From Clostridia bacterium (GTDB lineage: Bacteria; Bacillota; Clostridia; Lachnospirales; Lachnospiraceae), in contig CAJTFD010000011.1 in assembly GCA_910575625.1 (NCBI GenBank), forward strand, positions 62,001-126,000: DNA of 64,000 bases, given 5' to 3'. Shown here one piece after another: positions 42,156 through 51,150 of this stretch. The notes beneath the pieces were generated by a model that saw only the letters and a list, made by a program, of their open reading frames with translations, did not search any database and was not told where the DNA came from. The position numbers and the translations under genes were made by a program. The first letter of the stretch is position 1; the number at the start of each line of letters is the position of its first letter.

Positions 42156-43508
42156 CTATTCTTCCCATTCCCGACAGGCCAATACATGCGGCTCTAAATG
42201 ATCTAAAAGTTCCACCGGGACACGCTCATCCACGTGGATCCCCGGCTCTTTTTTGACGAGCACAGCCTTAATATATTCCCTGGTGTGGCCCGTCAGGAGG
42301 AACTCTCCCGCGTCCGTCTCCCTGATCTCCTCGATGAGAAGCTCCGCCCGCGTATGGCAGCGCCTCTCCTCATATCTCCTGGACTGTATCTCATGAAGAT
42401 CGATCATCCGCCCGCTGCGCGCATGTTTGAGTGCCCGCGGCACCTGCCCGTCCATGGCCGCGGCTTTTGTCCCGGCCCGCCTGGAATACTGGAAGATGTG
42501 CGTCTCGTAAAATCCGATCTCTTTTACAAGATCATAGGACTCCTGGAATTCTCTTTCTGTCTCCCCGGGAAATCCCACGATGATGTCTGTCGTCAAGGCT
42601 GGATCTGCAAAATGCCGCCGCAAGATCCCACATTTTTCCCGGTATTCCCGCGCGGTATATCTGCGGTTCATCCGTTTTAAAACACTGTCGCAGCCACTCT
42701 GCAGGGACAGATGGAAATGGGGACATACCTTATCAAGTGATGCCAGCCCCTGGGCAAACTCTTCCGTGATGATCCCCGGTTCCAGTGAACCAAGACGGAT
42801 CCGCGCGATGCCCTCCACCTGGTGGACTGCCTGGATCAGCTCCAGGAGGCGGATGTTTTCATTTTTAAAGTCCACACCATAGGAACTGAGATGGATCCCC
42901 GTCAGCACCACCTCCTGATATCCCTGCCCGGCAAGAGATCCCACCTCCTGCAACACATCCTCCGGTCTGCGGCTGCGCACCCGGCCCCGGGCATAGGGTA
43001 TGATACAATAGGAACAGAACTGGTTGCAGCCGTCCTGGATCTTCACATTGACCCGGATGTGCCCTGTCTTCTGTATCTGAGCCTGCTCTCTGTCCGGAGG
43101 GCACATGACCGGGTATGTGCGGATCTTTGCTATGTCCTCCACATACTCCCGGCGTTCCCGGTCCCGCTGGTACTGCTCCAGGATATCCAGGATCTGTCCT
43201 TTCTGACTGTTGCCTATGAGCAGGTCTACGGTGTCATCCTGCGCCAGACGGTCCGCCCCTGTCTGTACATAACACCCGACAGCGGCCACGACAGCCTGGG
43301 GATTCATCTTCTTTGCCTTATGGAGCATCTGCCGGGATTTCTTATCCGCAACGTCCGTCACGGTACATGTGTTGATGATGTATACATCCGCCCCCGGGGC
43401 AAAAGGACAGATCTCGTAACCGGCGTTTTCTAAAAGCTGGCGCATGGTCTCTGTCTCGTAGGCGTTCACTTTGCATCCCAGGTTGTGGAAAGCTACTTTT
43501 TTCTTCAT
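42156..43508 (-). CDS. mtaB: tRNA t6A37 methylthiotransferase MtaB
   Basis: 450 residues. N-terminal UPF0004 domain with three cysteines (FHNLGCKVNAYET; INTCTVTDVADKKSR; AVGCYVQTGA) for one 4Fe-4S cluster; radical-SAM domain with QDGCNQFCSYCIIPYARGRV (CxxxCxxC); SLQSGCDSVLKRMNRRY; C-terminal TRAM-like domain. It adds a methylthio group to t6A37 of ANN-decoding tRNAs. The gap to ireB is 56 bases. Confidence 0.95.
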   Translation of the reverse strand: MKKKVAFHNLGCKVNAYETETMRQLLENAGYEICPFAPGADVYIINTCTVTDVADKKSRQMLHKAKKMNPQAVVAAVGCYVQTGADRLAQDDTVDLLIGNSQKGQILDILEQYQRDRERREYVEDIAKIRTYPVMCPPDREQAQIQKTGHIRVNVKIQDGCNQFCSYCIIPYARGRVRSRRPEDVLQEVGSLAGQGYQEVVLTGIHLSSYGVDFKNENIRLLELIQAVHQVEGIARIRLGSLEPGIITEEFAQGLASLDKVCPHFHLSLQSGCDSVLKRMNRRYTAREYREKCGILRRHFADPALTTDIIVGFPGETEREFQESYDLVKEIGFYETHIFQYSRRAGTKAAAMDGQVPRALKHARSGRMIDLHEIQSRRYEERRCHTRAELLIEEIRETDAGEFLLTGHTREYIKAVLVKKEPGIHVDERVPVELLDHLEPHVLACREWEE

Positions 43509-43767
43509 TCCTCTATCATATCCTTTTTAATATTTATCGATCTATGTTGGACTGTGACTGGCTGATAACGGATACCTTTCCTTGATTCTACCACATCGGC
43601 CGGGCTGATTCAATCACATAAACAGACCAGGGACTGTGGGGAAAATGTCTCTGTGCAAAGCCTGCAAAAAAACGGCGTGCCGCTATCACTGATCTTCACC
43701 ATACAGGACGTGACCGCCCTGCAGGCCATCAGGCACTTAAAAAAATGATCTCTTTCGCCACCGTTTT
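43509..43767. other. Intergenic stretch, no clear gene
   Basis: Between mtaB and the CsoR promoter. The plus strand has a coding-like tail, NGVPLSLIFTIQDVTALQAI followed by RHLKK and a stop (to about 43748), perhaps debris of a longer gene. I cannot name it. Confidence 0.35.
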
Positions 43768-43823
43768 CTTGACAAAGGGATAGATCTGGCAGATAATAGT
43801 CCATACAGATACCCCCAATAGTA
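43768..43823 (+). promoter_or_regulatory. Promoter and operator-like site of the CsoR-like gene
   Basis: TTGACA (43768-43773), 17 bases, GATAAT (43791-43796). Right after the -10 lies ATACCCCCAATAGTAT (43808-43823), similar to the sites before the metal ATPase. This suggests autorepression. Confidence 0.65.
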
Positions 43824-43836
43824 TGGAAAGAGGTGC

Positions 43837-44115
43837 ATGATGAAACAGTGTATGGACTCTGATAATCTCCATCGCCGTTTAAAAAAGATCATCGGCCAGG
43901 TACAGGCCATCGACCGCATGATCGACGAGGACATCCCATGCGAAGATATCCTCTCCCAGATCAATGCCGCAAAATCTGCGCTGCACAAAGCAGGACAGAT
44001 CGTCTTGGAAGGCCATATCCAGCACTGTGTGCGCGACGGGATCGAACACGGCGATGCTGACCTGACGATCGCCAATTTCACAAAAGCCGTTGAAAGATTC
44101 GCCAATATGAAATGA
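43837..44115 (+). CDS. Metal-sensing repressor, CsoR/RcnR family
   Basis: 92 residues, all-helical: LHRRLKKIIGQVQAIDRMID, EDIPCEDILSQINAAKSALH, EGHIQHCVRDGI. The Cys in helix 2 and His-x3-Cys in the next helix form the C-H-C site of Cu(I)-type CsoR. Metal binding releases DNA. GAGGTGC precedes ATG 43837. The neighbouring ATPase, 180 bases downstream with its own promoter and similar sites, is the likely target. Confidence 0.88.
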   Translation: MMKQCMDSDNLHRRLKKIIGQVQAIDRMIDEDIPCEDILSQINAAKSALHKAGQIVLEGHIQHCVRDGIEHGDADLTIANFTKAVERFANMK

Positions 44116-44225
44116 CCCCAGTTCGAGGGCACAGCCCTTCGAGCACCCATGACCAAACGACACTTTATCTACAGTCTGAAACCAGCCTTTTGAGGGGCTG
44201 GTCTTTTATTTTGGTGACTGCCGCC

Positions 44226-44278
44226 TTGACAACATATACCCCTATATGTATAATATGCATATACACCCATAGGTATAT
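44226..44278 (+). promoter_or_regulatory. Consensus promoter with CsoR-like operators before the metal ATPase
   Basis: A perfect TTGACA, 17-base spacer, TATAAT (44226-44254). The spacer is itself ATATACCCCTATATGTAT, a palindrome-like ACCCC site, and a second related site ATACACCCATAGGTATAT lies at 44261-44278. A repressor there would cover both promoter elements. Confidence 0.75.
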
Positions 44279-44295
44279 AGAGGAGAAAACAATTC

Positions 44296-46176
44296 ATGAA
44301 AAAGTTAGAAGACCTGCTGGAATGGGGCGGGACCAGAAAAGACATTGCATTTCTGATCATCTCAGGGACCGCATTGGCGGCGAGCCTCCTGCATCTTGAT
44401 CCCTGGGGCGTGGATCTTGCATGGACCGCGCTGATCCTATGCGGTATCCCCATCATCTTGGGCGCGGTCGTGGGACTGGTGACGGAATTTGACATCCGGG
44501 CCGATGTCCTCGTCTCTCTTGCTCTGATCGCCTCCATCATCATCGGCGAGATCTTTGCCGCAGGTGAGATCGCATTTATCATGCAGTTTGGCGCACTGCT
44601 GGAGGATCTGACCACCGCCAGGGCCAGGGCCGGGATCGAAAAGCTGGTCCGCCTGACTCCCCAGACGGCGCGCAGACTGACAGACGGCACAGAGACAGTC
44701 ATCCCCGCGGAACAAGTACAGACCGGTGACACCTTGAGGGTGCTCCCCGGCGAAACGATCCCCGTTGACGGGATCATCCTATCCGGGCAGACATCCATCG
44801 ACCAGGCGGTCATGACGGGGGAATCCCTCCCCGTGGACAAGACAGCCGGCGACCAGGTCTTCAGCGGCACAGTGAACCGATTCGGCTCCTTTGATATGAA
44901 GGCGACCAGAGTCGGCGAGGACAGTTCGATCCAGAGGATGATAGATCTGGTCCGCTCCGCAGACGCGGGAAAGGCAAAGATCGTCGGCATCGCAGACCGT
45001 TGGGCCACATGGATTGTGATCATCGCCCTGGCCGCAGCGGCGCTGACATGGATCATCAGCGGAGAGATCATCCGGGCCGTCACCATCTTGGTCGTTTTCT
45101 GCCCCTGCGCCCTCGTCCTCGCGACCCCGACTGCCATCATGGCGGCGACCGGCAATGCGGCGCGGCACGGTTTCCTCGTGCGGGAGGGGGATGCCCTGGA
45201 ACGCCTGGCGGATGTATCCGTCATCACGTTCGATAAGACCGGGACCCTGACCCATGGCACACCGGAAGTGGCCGCGGCCGTGACGTGCGACCCTTGTTTT
45301 ACAGAACAGGACATTTACCGTCTCGCCGCTTGCGCCGAGCTGCGCTCTGAACACCCTCTGGGACGGGCAGTCGTTGACAGCTACAAAAATGGACACCCCA
45401 CAGAGACCGAAATGATCCAGCCGCCAGAGAGATCCCAGATGATCCCGGGACAGGGCATCGTGGCGGAGGCAGACGGACTAGAGATCCTGGCGGGCAACCG
45501 GACACTGCTCTTGGGACACCAGGTCGTTTTACCAGACAGCCTGGAAAAACAGACGGCCGAGCACCTGGAAAAAGGCTGCACCGTCATCTATATAGCGGCC
45601 AAAAGACGCGCGATCGGCCTGATCGCCCTCTCCGACACACTGCGCCCGGAAGCTCCCAACACGATCCAAAAGATCAGGCAGGCAGGCGCAGCGCCGATCC
45701 TCCTCACCGGCGATCACGAAAATGCCGCCCGGCATATGGCCGATAAACTGGGCATCCATGAAATCTGCGCGGACTGCTTGCCAGAGGACAAGCTGGAGAC
45801 GATCGACCATCTCCAAAAAGCAGGAAAACAGGTCTGCATGGTGGGCGACGGCATCAACGACGCCCCCGCCCTGAAAAAGGCATACGTGGGAATCGCAATG
45901 GGCAAGATCGGAAGTGATATCGCGATCGATGCCGCCGATATCACACTGATCAACGACAGGATCAGCGAACTCCCACATTTACTGTATCTATCAAAGCGGA
46001 TGATGCGCACGATCAAATGCAACCTGTCTTTCTCCCTTCTGTTAAATATGGCTGCCATCCTCCTGGCCATTACAGGCGTACTCAATCCTGTCGCAGGCGC
46101 ACTCGTCCACAACACTGGCTCTGTCCTCGTGATCGTCAGCTCCGCATTTTTACTCCAATGGAAAAAGAAACGATAA
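44296..46176 (+). CDS. Heavy-metal translocating P1B-type ATPase
   Basis: 626 residues, no N-terminal metal-binding domain. Actuator loop MTGESLPVDK, the membrane metal motif FCPCALVLATP, phosphorylation site FDKTGTLTHGTPE, SEHPLGRAVV (HP locus), MVGDGINDAPALKKAYVGIA. The end TGVLNPVAGALVHNTGSVLV lacks the classic Cu-type MxxSS pattern, so Cu(I) versus Zn/Cd/Co export is open; the CsoR-like neighbour argues for Cu(I). The start has AGAGGAG about 9 bases upstream. Confidence 0.92.
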   Translation: MKKLEDLLEWGGTRKDIAFLIISGTALAASLLHLDPWGVDLAWTALILCGIPIILGAVVGLVTEFDIRADVLVSLALIASIIIGEIFAAGEIAFIMQFGALLEDLTTARARAGIEKLVRLTPQTARRLTDGTETVIPAEQVQTGDTLRVLPGETIPVDGIILSGQTSIDQAVMTGESLPVDKTAGDQVFSGTVNRFGSFDMKATRVGEDSSIQRMIDLVRSADAGKAKIVGIADRWATWIVIIALAAAALTWIISGEIIRAVTILVVFCPCALVLATPTAIMAATGNAARHGFLVREGDALERLADVSVITFDKTGTLTHGTPEVAAAVTCDPCFTEQDIYRLAACAELRSEHPLGRAVVDSYKNGHPTETEMIQPPERSQMIPGQGIVAEADGLEILAGNRTLLLGHQVVLPDSLEKQTAEHLEKGCTVIYIAAKRRAIGLIALSDTLRPEAPNTIQKIRQAGAAPILLTGDHENAARHMADKLGIHEICADCLPEDKLETIDHLQKAGKQVCMVGDGINDAPALKKAYVGIAMGKIGSDIAIDAADITLINDRISELPHLLYLSKRMMRTIKCNLSFSLLLNMAAILLAITGVLNPVAGALVHNTGSVLVIVSSAFLLQWKKKR

Positions 46177-46185
46177 CATAAGACC

Positions 46186-46286
46186 GATGCGCTGATCGGA
46201 CAGTTCGATCCCGAAACATACAGTCGATCGTGCAGGTCCACGAAAAGGATCCCAGATATATTTTCAGAAAAAATGATCTTCTTTGA
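46186..46286 (+). pseudogene. Short frameshifted gene tail, family unknown
   Basis: DALIGQFDPETY in one frame is continued by QSIVQVHEKDPRYIFRKNDL in another, then a stop at 46286. The pieces read like the end of one protein with a frameshift. It occupies part of the ~300-base gap after the metal ATPase; the rest is AT-rich with nothing recognisable. Confidence 0.3.
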
Positions 46287-46475
46287 ATGAATGTAACACT
46301 GAGTTATGACCATGCCAACAACTAAATGGATCCAACCGGAACATGTAAAAAAATTCTACATTTTCACCAATAATCTTCGAAAACTTTATATCATTTGTAC
46401 TTGACTTTTAAAATACCAAATTGTAAGATATGACTGAACAAAGAACAAACTATGATCTATGGGAGGATCTCAAAC

Positions 46476-46709
46476 ATGAAAACAGTACAGATTTCACTGA
46501 ACTCAATCGATAAAGTAAAAGCCTTCGTCAACGAAATCGGCAAATTCGACCATGATTTCGACCTGGTATCCGGAAGATACGTCATCGACGCAAAATCCAT
46601 CATGGGTATCTTCAGCCTGGATCTGTCCAAACCGATCGACCTGAACATCCATGCAGACGGCAGCAGCCTGGACGAGATCATGGAAAAGATCAAAAGCTAC
46701 GTTATCTAA
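46476..46709 (+). CDS. HPr-like protein lacking the active-site histidine
   Basis: 77 residues. The C-terminal two-thirds, YVIDAKSIMGIFSLDLSKPI, follows the HPr pattern (KSIMG...), but the usual active-site GLHARPA segment is replaced by SLNSIDKVKAFVNEIGK, so there is no His15 to accept phosphate from PEP. Such variants are common in Lachnospiraceae; a regulatory or non-PTS role is an inference. GGGAGG lies about 8 bases upstream and a terminator follows. Confidence 0.8.
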   Translation: MKTVQISLNSIDKVKAFVNEIGKFDHDFDLVSGRYVIDAKSIMGIFSLDLSKPIDLNIHADGSSLDEIMEKIKSYVI

Positions 46710-46722
46710 AAACAGCCCCCCT

Positions 46723-46742
46723 GGTGTTGCATATGCAGCACC
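46723..46742 (+). terminator. Terminator after the HPr-like gene
   Basis: GGTGTTGCATATGCAGCACC is a near-perfect palindrome (one mismatch per arm) followed by TTTTCTTTTT. Confidence 0.75.
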
Positions 46743-46816
46743 TTTTCTTTTTCCGTTTATCGGATCCCCAGCAAACTCCGTTCCTATGGACAGAGTATCC
46801 CGATCGACCATTCTAT

Positions 46817-48004
46817 CTACATCCCGATCTCTATGGTCTCCGCCGTCTCTATGGCCTGATCCACCAGCTCCTGGATCCGCTCTTTTAATTTCTGTTCAGA
46901 TTTTCCAATGGATTTCAGCGAAGGTTTTGTCACAGGATGTTTTGCCACAAATATAGTACAGCAATCCTCAAAGGGCAGGATCGAAGTCTCGTACGTCCCA
47001 ATCTTCTGGGCGACCTCTATGATATCTTGTTTATCAAATGCGATCAGAGGACGATACACAGGGAGTGTGCAGACCTGATCTGTAGCCGCCAGGCTCTGCA
47101 TAGTCTGACTCGCCACCTGGCCGATACTCTCCCCGGTGACCAGTCCCTGGCAATGGTCTTCCCCGGCAAAATGTTCCGCGATCCGCATCATATACCGACG
47201 CATATGGATCGTCAGCTCGTCGTGGGGGCACTGGTCGTAGATATAGAGCTGGATATCCGTAAAATTCACCACGTACAGGCGCACCGGACCGCAGTACATG
47301 GACACCTGCTCCGCCAGATCCACCACCTTTTGTTTGGCCCGCTCGCTGGTATAGGGCGGCGCGTGAAAATAGACGGCCTCTATGGAAACCCCCCGGCGGG
47401 AGATCATATACCCGGCCACCGGACTGTCGATGCCCCCCGACAGAAGCAGCATGGCCTTCCCATTGCAGCCGGCCGGCATCCCGCCCAGACCAGGGATCTC
47501 CTGTGAATAGACATAGATCTTTTCCCGTACTTCCACATTCAACAGCAGTTTTGGATGGTGTACATCCACTTTTGTCTTCGGGAACGCATCCAATATGGCC
47601 TCCCCCAGACGGGCATTGATCTCCATGGACTGGAGCGGATACGCCTTCCTCGCCCGGCGTGCATTGACCTTAAATGTCAGGCTCTCATCCGGATAAAAAC
47701 TTTCCATATAACGGAGAACATCTTGCGTCAACTGATCAAACCCCTGATCTTCCAAGATCACCACCGGGCAGATGCCCACGATCCCGAACACCCTCTGCAG
47801 AGCCTGCAGGCACTCCTCGTAGTCGTACGCATCGGAATGACATTCCACGTAGATACGCCCCTGTTCCTTGCGCACCCGCAGATCACCTTCCACATCCCTG
47901 ATCGCCCGGCGGATCTGATCCACCAAGGCATTTTCAAACAGATAGCGGTTCTTCCCTTTTAGGGCGATCTCCGCATATTTTATCAAAAAAGCACGGTATT
48001 CCAT
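46817..48004 (-). CDS. thiI: tRNA 4-thiouridine synthase ThiI
   Basis: 395 residues. N-terminal ferredoxin-like plus THUMP (FLIKYAEIALKGKNRYLFEN; MEINARLGEAILD), PP-loop LLSGGIDSPVAGYMISRRG, GLVTGESIGQVASQT, and FEDCCTIFVAKHPVTKPSL with the conserved cysteine. There is no rhodanese domain, as in Bacillus, where a dedicated desulfurase passes sulfur directly. That partner is encoded next upstream, but a 164-bp repeat now separates them. Start at 48004 has AGGAGG; upstream in-frame codons belong to the repeat. Confidence 0.93.
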   Translation of the reverse strand: MEYRAFLIKYAEIALKGKNRYLFENALVDQIRRAIRDVEGDLRVRKEQGRIYVECHSDAYDYEECLQALQRVFGIVGICPVVILEDQGFDQLTQDVLRYMESFYPDESLTFKVNARRARKAYPLQSMEINARLGEAILDAFPKTKVDVHHPKLLLNVEVREKIYVYSQEIPGLGGMPAGCNGKAMLLLSGGIDSPVAGYMISRRGVSIEAVYFHAPPYTSERAKQKVVDLAEQVSMYCGPVRLYVVNFTDIQLYIYDQCPHDELTIHMRRYMMRIAEHFAGEDHCQGLVTGESIGQVASQTMQSLAATDQVCTLPVYRPLIAFDKQDIIEVAQKIGTYETSILPFEDCCTIFVAKHPVTKPSLKSIGKSEQKLKERIQELVDQAIETAETIEIGM

Positions 48005-48088
48005 CGGCTTCCTCCTATCTCTCACTTGTCCCAGTGCATCCTCCCCGGCCAGAAACCGGCATTCTAAATCATATCCGGACACACGCTC

Positions 48089-48252
48089 TAGAGTGTGTCT
48101 TAAAACCCATTCACGCCACCTGCAAGCCCCACTTTGCGGCAGATCCGGCCCGCTTTCGGTCAGCGTAGCCCGCTGCGCCTTTCTCATTTGGGCCAGATCT
48201 TCCACAAATTGTGACTTACAGTTGACATAAAGCGGTTTTCAGACACGCTCTA
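48089..48252. repeat. MITE-like element with ~20-bp terminal inverted repeats
   Basis: Left end TAGAGTGTGTCTTAAAACC (48089 on) and right end reverse complement TAGAGCGTGTCTGAAAACC differ at two positions. The 164-bp unit lies between thiI and the cysteine desulfurase gene. Both ends are bordered by C/G, giving CTAGAG...CTCTAG. The right end overlaps the desulfurase stop codon exactly (TAG at 48252-48250). No transposase inside, so it would need one in trans. Confidence 0.65.
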
Positions 48253-49413
48253 GCGCCGAGCATATCTCTTCAGGATCGGGACCAGATCTTCCAATGCCTC
48301 CAGGCAGTACTGTATCTCCTCCTCCCCGGTCTCCTCGCAAAAACTGAACCGGATAGCTGAATCCCGCAACCCCTGTTCCACACCCATGGCCTCCAGGGTA
48401 CTGTTCTTTGTCCGTTTATGGGTGGAACAGGCCGACCCGGCGGACACATAGATACCCTTGTCCTCCAGCGCATGGAGCATCACCTCGCTGCGGATCCCAG
48501 GAAAACTGGCATTTACGATATGCGGCGCACCCTCCCGGCCCGGCTTCCCGTGGATGACCACCTGCTCCGTCTGTCCCAATCTCTCCAGGCCTTTTACCAG
48601 CACCTCTTTTATACGATACATATCTCCCACTTTCTGGTCAAAATCCCGATATACCTCTTCCACAGCAGCCCCCAGACCCGCGATCCCCGACACATTGTCG
48701 GTGCCAGAGCGCATATTGCCCTGCTGCCCTCCGCCTAAGATCTGGGGCTGTACTTTCGCCTGTCCGCCTATATAGAGAAATCCCACACCTTTCGGCCCAT
48801 GGATCTTATGGCCGCTGGCGGAGAGCAGGTCGATCCCCATCCTGCCCGGGCAGATCTTATATTTTCCCAAAGCCTGTATGGCGTCCACATGGAACAGCGC
48901 CCCGGGGACCTTTTCATGCACCAGCGCGGCGATCTCCTCCACCGGCTGTACAGAGCCTACTTCATTGTTCACATACATCACCGAGACCAATATGGTCTCT
49001 GGGGTCAGGGCCTCCCCAAGAGCCTCCATGGACAGCACACCCTGGCTGTCCACAGGGACCTGGAGCGTTTCAAATCCCAGCTCCTGCAGACGTTTCACCG
49101 GCTCTTTCACCGCCGCATGCTCCGCCGCCGAAAAGATGATCCTGTTCCCCCGCCGCCGGTTGGCCCAAGCCGCACCCGCAAGGGCCAGGTTGTTGGACTC
49201 CGTCCCACCGGAGGTAAATAGGATCTCCTTTTCCCGGACTTTGAGCTGACGGGCGATGATCTCCCGCGCTTTTTTTACATAGATCTCCGCCTCCACGCCT
49301 TTGCGGTGCATGGAGGAGGGATTCCCATAATCCTCCATCATCGTCCTGACCACCATATCCCGCACGCTCTTGTAACACCATGTGGTGGCCGCATGATCCA
49401 AATATACTTCCAT
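48250..49413 (-). CDS. Cysteine desulfurase (NifS/NifZ-like)
   Basis: 387 residues, PLP fold type I. YLDHAATTWCY, FTSGGTESNNLALAG, HVDAIQALGKY, SASGHKIHGPKGVGFLYI (PLP lysine) and GSACSTHKRTKNS with the active-site Cys. It takes sulfur from cysteine; beside thiI it most likely supplies 4-thiouridine synthesis. The stop codon TAG coincides with the terminus of the MITE-like repeat, so the native C-terminus may have been altered slightly. Confidence 0.93.
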   Translation of the reverse strand: MEVYLDHAATTWCYKSVRDMVVRTMMEDYGNPSSMHRKGVEAEIYVKKAREIIARQLKVREKEILFTSGGTESNNLALAGAAWANRRRGNRIIFSAAEHAAVKEPVKRLQELGFETLQVPVDSQGVLSMEALGEALTPETILVSVMYVNNEVGSVQPVEEIAALVHEKVPGALFHVDAIQALGKYKICPGRMGIDLLSASGHKIHGPKGVGFLYIGGQAKVQPQILGGGQQGNMRSGTDNVSGIAGLGAAVEEVYRDFDQKVGDMYRIKEVLVKGLERLGQTEQVVIHGKPGREGAPHIVNASFPGIRSEVMLHALEDKGIYVSAGSACSTHKRTKNSTLEAMGVEQGLRDSAIRFSFCEETGEEEIQYCLEALEDLVPILKRYARR

Positions 49414-49425
49414 CTCACACGCTCC

Positions 49426-50169
49426 CTATCTATCCTCGTCAAGCCGGAACATCAACACTGATAAGAGGGCCAGTCCGGCCGTCTCCGTGCGCAGAATCCG
49501 CCTTCCCAGCGTGATCGGCACGTAATCTCTTTCCTGGGCCATTTGGATCTCCCGCTCGTCAAACCCGCCCTCCGGGCCGATGAAGACCGCAATATCCTGG
49601 CCTGACTGCAGATCTTGCACCCGTTTTCGGGCGGCTTCCATCCCCTCCGCCTGCTCGTAGGGGATCCACTTTACCGCGCACCGCTGCCCATACTCTAGTG
49701 CCTGGGCAAAACTGCACACAGGATGGATCTGAGGCACGAACCCTCTCCCGGACTGTTTGGCCGCGCCCTCGGCGATCTGCTGCCACCGCTGTACTTTTTT
49801 TGCCGCTTTCTTCGCATCCAGTCTCACAACTGCACGCATGGTCTCTATGGGGATGACCTCATAGACCCCCAATTCCACCGCTTTCTGGATGATCCACTCC
49901 ATCTTATCGCTCTTCGGGAGCCCCTGGAACAGGTAGATCTTATTCGGCAGCTCGGCCTGGGTATCCTGCACATACATGATGTGGGCCGTGACCTCCCGCT
50001 CATCCATCTGTTTGATATAACAGGTATATTCCCGGCCGTCCGGGCCGCCCACGACGAGCGCATCGCCCTGGGCCATCCGCAGCACATTCCGGATATGGTT
50101 CACATCGCTGCCTGTGATATGGATCACGGATCCGTCCACCTGCTCCGCTTGTACAAAAAAACGCCGCAT
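49426..50169 (-). CDS. rsmE: 16S rRNA (uracil1498-N3)-methyltransferase RsmE
   Basis: 247 residues. PUA-like N-terminus (MRRFFVQAEQ; DVNHIRNVLRMAQGD) and SPOUT domain with the knot motifs FIGPEGGFDEREI and ITLGRRILRTETAGLALLSV. KSDKMEWIIQKAVELGV and AEGAAKQSGRGFVP are also typical. Start at 50169 with GGAGTAGGGG upstream. Eleven bases separate it from prmA. Confidence 0.94.
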   Translation of the reverse strand: MRRFFVQAEQVDGSVIHITGSDVNHIRNVLRMAQGDALVVGGPDGREYTCYIKQMDEREVTAHIMYVQDTQAELPNKIYLFQGLPKSDKMEWIIQKAVELGVYEVIPIETMRAVVRLDAKKAAKKVQRWQQIAEGAAKQSGRGFVPQIHPVCSFAQALEYGQRCAVKWIPYEQAEGMEAARKRVQDLQSGQDIAVFIGPEGGFDEREIQMAQERDYVPITLGRRILRTETAGLALLSVLMFRLDEDR

Positions 50170-50180
50170 GACCCCTACTC

Positions 50181-51134
50181 CTACTTTTTCCGGGCCGCCA
50201 GGGACACCCACTCTCCCTGGGCGTCCCGCTCTATGATCTCCATCCCGGCCCCTTCCACTGCCTGCCTGACTTCCGCTTCCTTCTGATCCAGGATCCCGGA
50301 CGTGATATAGATGCCGCCCTTTTTCATAAAACGGGCAACCACTGGGGACAGAGGTATCAATACATCCGCCAAGATATTCGCTGTCACCAGGTCAAAATCC
50401 TCCCGGGCCGCCTGTTCCTGGATCTTCGGATCCGTGATGATATTGCCGATCACCATCTCAAAACCGGCATCTTCTAGATCATTTGCCTCCAGATTCTCCC
50501 GGACCGCCGATTCCGCACAGGGATCCAGATCCGTGCCCAGCACATACGCCGCCCCCAGTTTACATCCGATCATCCCCAGGATACCGCTGCCCGTCCCCAC
50601 ATCCAGCATCCGCATCTCCGGACGGATGTGCCTCTTGATCTGTCGGATGCACAACTGTGTGGTCTCATGCATCCCCGTCCCGAACGCCGTCCCCGGATCC
50701 ATATGCAGCAGCATGGTGTCCGGCCCCATCCCCTGGGGTTCCTCCCATGAGGGAACGATCAGGATATCATCCACGTAAAACTGATGGAAATATTCTTTCC
50801 AGTTGTTGATCCAGTCCTTATCCTCCGTCTGGGAACGAGTGATCGCACCAGACCCGATATCCGTAAAACTCTTCAACTCCTCCAGGGCCTGCCACACCCG
50901 TTCCAAGATCCCGTCCTTATCCTCCTCTTCATCCAGATAAAAGTTCAGATACGCGATACCGTCATCCTGCGGCCCTTCCGGCAAGATGTCCACAAACATC
51001 TGCGCGCACTCTTCCTTCGTCAGCGGCTGCCTGTCACAGATCTCCACACCCTGGATCCCCAGCTCCGCCAATGTGGCTGCCACCAGATCCTCCGCTTCCG
51101 TGACTGTCTCTATCGTGAATCGATCCCATCTCAT
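50181..51134 (-). CDS. prmA: Ribosomal protein L11 methyltransferase
   Basis: 317 residues. N-terminal L11-recognition domain, then DPGTAFGTGMHETTQLCIRQ and MLDVGTGSGILGMIGCKLGA (SAM motif I), GTDLDPCAE, LVTANILADVLIPL. It trimethylates L11 lysines. Start at 51134 with AAGGTGGG about 8 bases upstream. Conserved prmA-rsmE pair. Confidence 0.94.
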   Translation of the reverse strand: MRWDRFTIETVTEAEDLVAATLAELGIQGVEICDRQPLTKEECAQMFVDILPEGPQDDGIAYLNFYLDEEEDKDGILERVWQALEELKSFTDIGSGAITRSQTEDKDWINNWKEYFHQFYVDDILIVPSWEEPQGMGPDTMLLHMDPGTAFGTGMHETTQLCIRQIKRHIRPEMRMLDVGTGSGILGMIGCKLGAAYVLGTDLDPCAESAVRENLEANDLEDAGFEMVIGNIITDPKIQEQAAREDFDLVTANILADVLIPLSPVVARFMKKGGIYITSGILDQKEAEVRQAVEGAGMEIIERDAQGEWVSLAARKK

Positions 51135-51150
51135 TTTTTTACCCACCTTT

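Noticed and set aside
48005-48205. 67-residue N-terminal extension of ThiI
   Set aside because: The extra codons belong mostly to the MITE-like repeat, and AGGAGG precedes the start at 48004.
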